DNA of 64,000 nt from the NCBI GenBank assembly GCA_021442155.1, contig JAKCPB010001442.1, positions 20,911 to 84,910 on the forward strand, in the 5' to 3' direction. Both the position numbers and the translations under genes were made by a program. This document shows positions 60,800 through 64,000 of the stretch, one piece after another (the stretch's first letter is position 1; every line of letters starts with the position of its first letter). Under the pieces are notes generated by a model. That model saw only the letters and a list, made by a program, of their open reading frames with translations, made no database searches and was not told the origin of the DNA. This DNA is from Cymbidium sinense (lineage: Eukaryota > Streptophyta > Magnoliopsida > Asparagales > Orchidaceae).

Positions 60800-61215
60800 A
60801 ATTTAGACTCAACATTTCTTTTGATTTCATGAACCAAGTAACACACCATGTTTTCTAACACACAAGCGTCGATAGATAAAAAATGAGCACGCATAGAGCA
60901 AATCAAAACCCTAGATAATTAGAACCATCTTTATTATAAACACATAGTTTCAGCATAATCGCCATTCTTCGCTTTCTTTCCCATCAACCACCTTGGCCTC
61001 TAGTAGTGGGATCACCATCATATCTTCGATCTCCCTCCACCACCACATATAACCTCCGCCTCGCTTCCATAACCACACGCTTTAACCACCACCTCCATCC
61101 ACCAACACCTCTAGATCCCCCACCACCACGATAACCATCGCCTCGCTTCACCTCCATCGGATCTAGACTAAGCTTGGTTGACGGTGATGTTCCTCCCATC
61201 TAGGTTCTACCCATT
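60800..61215 (-). pseudogene. Glycine-rich RNA-binding protein 3' fragment, copy 3
   Basis: The minus strand reads N-G-stop-NLDGRNITVNQA-stop-SRS from 61215 downward. Both stops are TAG where the family has CAG (Gln). This is the end of the RRM beta sheet as in plant glycine-rich RNA-binding proteins. The glycine-rich part continues in a mixture of frames (YRGGGGSRG), and the C-terminus near 60980-61020 reads RGQGG. The 3'UTR down to about 60800 ends TTTTCTCATTAAAAAAAA on the minus strand, then telomere-like repeats. Confidence 0.75.
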
Positions 61216-63515
61216 CTTAGGTTTAGGTTTATTTTTAATTTATTTAGTTACTATGTTTGTTTGAGTTTTGGGTTTGGGGCTTGTGGGTTTAGGGTTTAGG
61301 GTTAGTGTTGATTTTAGGTTTAGAGTTTAGGGTTTTTTAGGGTTTTAGTTTTATTTTTTTGGGTTTAAGGTTTAGGGTTTATTTTTTTGGGTTTAGGGTT
61401 TAGGTTTAGGGGTTGTGGTTTAGGGTTTAGGGTTTAGGGTGGGTTTTAATTTAGGTTTTTTAAATTAAGTAAACCGTAGGTTTATTTATATATTTAGTTT
61501 ATTTTATTTATTTTAGTTTAGTTTATTTTTATTTTATTTAGTTTATTTTATTTTATTTAGTTTATTTTATTTATTTTAGTTTAGATTTTAATTAATTTTA
61601 TTTTAGGTTTAGTTTAGATTTAGTTTATTTTAGTTGAGTTTTATTTTTATTTTATCTTTTAGATTTAGATTTTATTTTTTATTTTTAGTTTTAGGTTAGG
61701 TTTTATTTTATTTTTTTAGGTTTTAGGTTTTAGGTTTTTATTTTAGGTTTATTTGTAGGTTTATTTTTTTTTAGTTTAGGTTTATTTTATTTTAGTTTAT
61801 TTTATTTTATTTAGTTTATGTTTAGGTTTAGGTTTAGTTTATTTAGGTTTAGGTTTTATTTATTTTAGTTTAGTTTATTTTAGTTTAGGTTTAGTTTATT
61901 TTATATTATTTATTATTTTAATTTAGGTTTAGGTTTTTTTTAAGATTAGCTTTGATTTTATTTTTATTTATTTTAGGTTAATTTTTTTAGGTTTATTTAG
62001 TTTTATTTTATTTTATTTTATTTTATTAAGTTTATTTTTTTAGTTTATTTAGGTTTTATATTATTTAGTTTAGTTTATTTATTTTATTTATTATTTTATT
62101 TAGGTTTTTTCAATAGATTTTATTTTATTTTATTTTATTTATTTTAGGTTTATTTTATTTATTTAATTTTATTTAGTTTAGGTTTAGCTTTTAGGTTTTA
62201 GGCCTTTAGAGCCCAGGGAGTTATAGTTTAGGTTAGGATCTTTAGTTTAGGTTTAGTGTTTAAGGTCAGTGGTCATGGTTTAGGATTAGGCCTAGTTTTT
62301 GTGGCCTCAGGGTTTAGGCTGGGTAGGGTGGGTAAGGTCAGTTAGGAGGTCACATTGCCTAGGGCTCAGGGGCCTGTCACATACGTTTAGGTCAGGGCCT
62401 GTGGCTCAGTTTGTGGCTTTAGGTAGTGGTTAGTGGCTCAGGGTAGTTTAGGGTTTAGGTTAGTTTAGGGTTTAGGGTTTTTTAGTTTTAGGGTTTAGAT
62501 TTAGGGCCTGGTTTAGGGCTCTTTAAACTCAAACCAGTTGGTTTAATTTATTTTATACTTTATGAGGTTTATTTTTTTATTTTATTTTAGTTTATTAATT
62601 TTATGTTTACTTATTTTATTTTAGGTTTATTTTAGTTTTTTTTTAGTTTAGGTTTATGTTTATTTTTTAGTTTAGTTTTATTTTATTTTTTTTTAAGTTT
62701 ATGTTTTTTTTTTTATTTTTTTTTTTTTTATTATTATATTATTTTTGTTTAGTATTTTTTATTTTAGGTTTATTTTAGGTTTTATTTTTTAGTTTAGGTT
62801 TAGTTTATTTTTTTAGTTTATTTTATTTTATTTTAGTTTGGTTTAGGTTTAGTTTATTTTAGGTTTAAGTTTAGATTTTATTTATATTTTAGTTTATTTT
62901 AGTTTAGGTTTAGGTTTAGGTTTATTTTTTTATTTATTTATTAAGTTTAGGTTTTAGTGTAAGGTTTAGGTTTTATTTTATTTATTTTAGGTTTTATATT
63001 TTAGTTTTATTTTTTAGGTTTTATTTATTTTATTTTTATTTTAAGTTTTTTTTTATTTTTATTTTATTTAGGTTTTATTATATTTAGGTTTATTTTATTT
63101 TTAATTTAGTTTAGGTTTTATTTTATTTTATTAATATTTTTTTATTTTATTTTATTTTTAGGTTTAGGTTTAGTAGTATGTTTAGGTTTTAGTTTATGTT
63201 TTAGTTTAGTTTTATTTATTTTATTTTATTTATTTTATTTAGGTTTAGGTTTTTTATTTTATTTTTTTTTTTTAGTTTTATTTAGTTTAGGTTTAGGTTT
63301 TTAGGTTTTTACGATTTAGGGTTTAGTGTTTAGGGTTTAAGGGTATAGAGTTTGGGGTTTAGGATTTGGGGTTTAGGGTTTAGGCTTTAGGTTTTAGGGT
63401 TTAGGGTTTAGGGTTTATGGTTTTAGGGTGGTTTAGGTTTTTGTGGTTTAGTGGGTTTAGGTTTTTAGGTTTATGGTTTAGGTTTTAGTTTTAGGTTTTG
63501 GGTTTTAGGTTTTTT
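61216..63515 (+). repeat. Telomere-like array, 2.3 kb
   Basis: Canonical edges (61216-61440 and 63310-63500) surround long degenerate TTTATTTTAGG-type cores (61460-62200 and 62530-63300). A GC-richer variant patch lies at 62205-62530 (CCTCAGGGTTTAGGC, GGGTAGGGTGGG). The AAATTAAGTAAA mark lies at 61456. No gene. Confidence 0.8.
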
Positions 63516-63519
63516 TTTG

Positions 63520-63945
63520 TTTAATTTAGAGAACAACATTTCTTTTTTGATTTCATGAACCAAGTAACACACCATGTTTTCTAAGACACACAAAATAAAA
63601 AATGAGCAAGCATAGAGCAAATAAAAACCTAGATAATTAGAACCATCTTGTAAAGACATAGTTTCATAAGTAGTCCGGATCGAGTTCTTAGTTTCAGTTC
63701 TCATGAACCACCTTGGCCTCTCGATAGTGGGATCAACCATCATATCTTCGATCTCCCTCCGCCACCACCATACTATAACCTCATCCTCCTCACTTCCATA
63801 ACCACCTTCTAACCACCACCTCCACATCCACCAACACCTCTAGATCCCCCACCACTGCGGATAACCATCGCCTTCTGCTCACCTCCATCACCGGATCTGG
63901 CTAAGCTTGGTTGACGGTGATGTTCCTCCCCGTTCTACCCATTCT
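63520..63945 (-). pseudogene. Glycine-rich RNA-binding protein 3' fragment, copy 4
   Basis: The minus strand starts next to CCCTAAGAATGGG with N-G-TAG-N, then a 5-base-scale deletion removes part of LDGR, followed by GGAACATCACCGTCAACC, which encodes RNITVN in another frame. The glycine-rich part and the 3'UTR (63545-63700) match copy 3, including CATGAACCAAGTAACACACC on the plus strand. Inactive. Confidence 0.7.
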
Positions 63946-64000
63946 TAGGGTTTAGGTTTATTTTTAATTTATTTAGTTACTTTATGTTTGAGTTTTGGCT
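63946..64000 (+). repeat. Telomere-like array, cut by the window end
   Basis: TTAGGGTTTAGGTTTATTTTTAA follows the GRP copy 4 edge, as after copy 3, indicating that the same higher-order unit continues past the window. Confidence 0.7.

Noticed and set aside
57480..64000. A true chromosome-end telomere
   Set aside because: The repeats are interrupted, degenerate and interleaved with gene and LINE fragments, so they are interstitial or subtelomeric.

Overview
The window looks like heterochromatic, probably subtelomeric, DNA from a seed plant. The evidence is plant-type (TTTAGGG)n-like arrays, Ty3/gypsy elements carrying the second RNase H typical of the plant Tat lineage, plant L1-type LINEs with a C-terminal RNase H, and four fragments of a plant glycine-rich RNA-binding protein (GRP) gene. 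The species cannot be named from the sequence. I see no intact protein-coding gene, rRNA or tRNA. Every coding relic is broken by stops and frameshifts.

Left part (1-8.2 kb): a GRP gene fragment (copy 1), a few telomere-like bases, then a long LINE in minus orientation (385-5740) holding 3'UTR, RNase H, zinc-finger, reverse transcriptase and the end of the endonuclease. It is followed by an inverted, truncated gypsy LTR (5745-8197).

Gypsy array (8.2-34.2 kb), all on the plus strand: pol relic of element A with its 3' noncoding region, LTR1 (13598-16953), 5'-deleted gag-pol of element B with its 3' noncoding region, LTR2 (25460-28869), then an AT-rich leader-like segment and a scrap of 3' noncoding region (element C). 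Neighbouring elements share LTRs, as unequal recombination would produce.

Middle (34.2-44.3 kb): an AT-rich satellite of about 350 bp period, interstitial telomere-like repeats, a short LINE (unit 3), a possible hAT-type end, more telomere-like repeats, a 4.2-kb LINE (unit 2), and an unusual tandem array of about 14 units, each with a short inverted repeat whose stem shows compensatory changes.

Right part (44.3-64 kb): a fourth gypsy relic (D) made of pol scraps, a long 3' noncoding region, an LTR-like segment and an AT-rich leader-like segment. It runs into a higher-order array in which GRP fragments (copies 2, 3 and 4) alternate with kilobases of canonical and degenerate TTTAGGG-type repeats, with another LINE tail (unit 4) inside the telomere-like DNA.

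The strongest candidates for new biology are: (i) all four LINE 3' ends abut telomere-like repeats in the same orientation; (ii) the covarying hairpin tandem array at 43114-44240; (iii) the amplified GRP/telomere-repeat composite unit. The TTTAGGG strand is the plus strand throughout, so if the chromosome end is near it should lie beyond the right edge.
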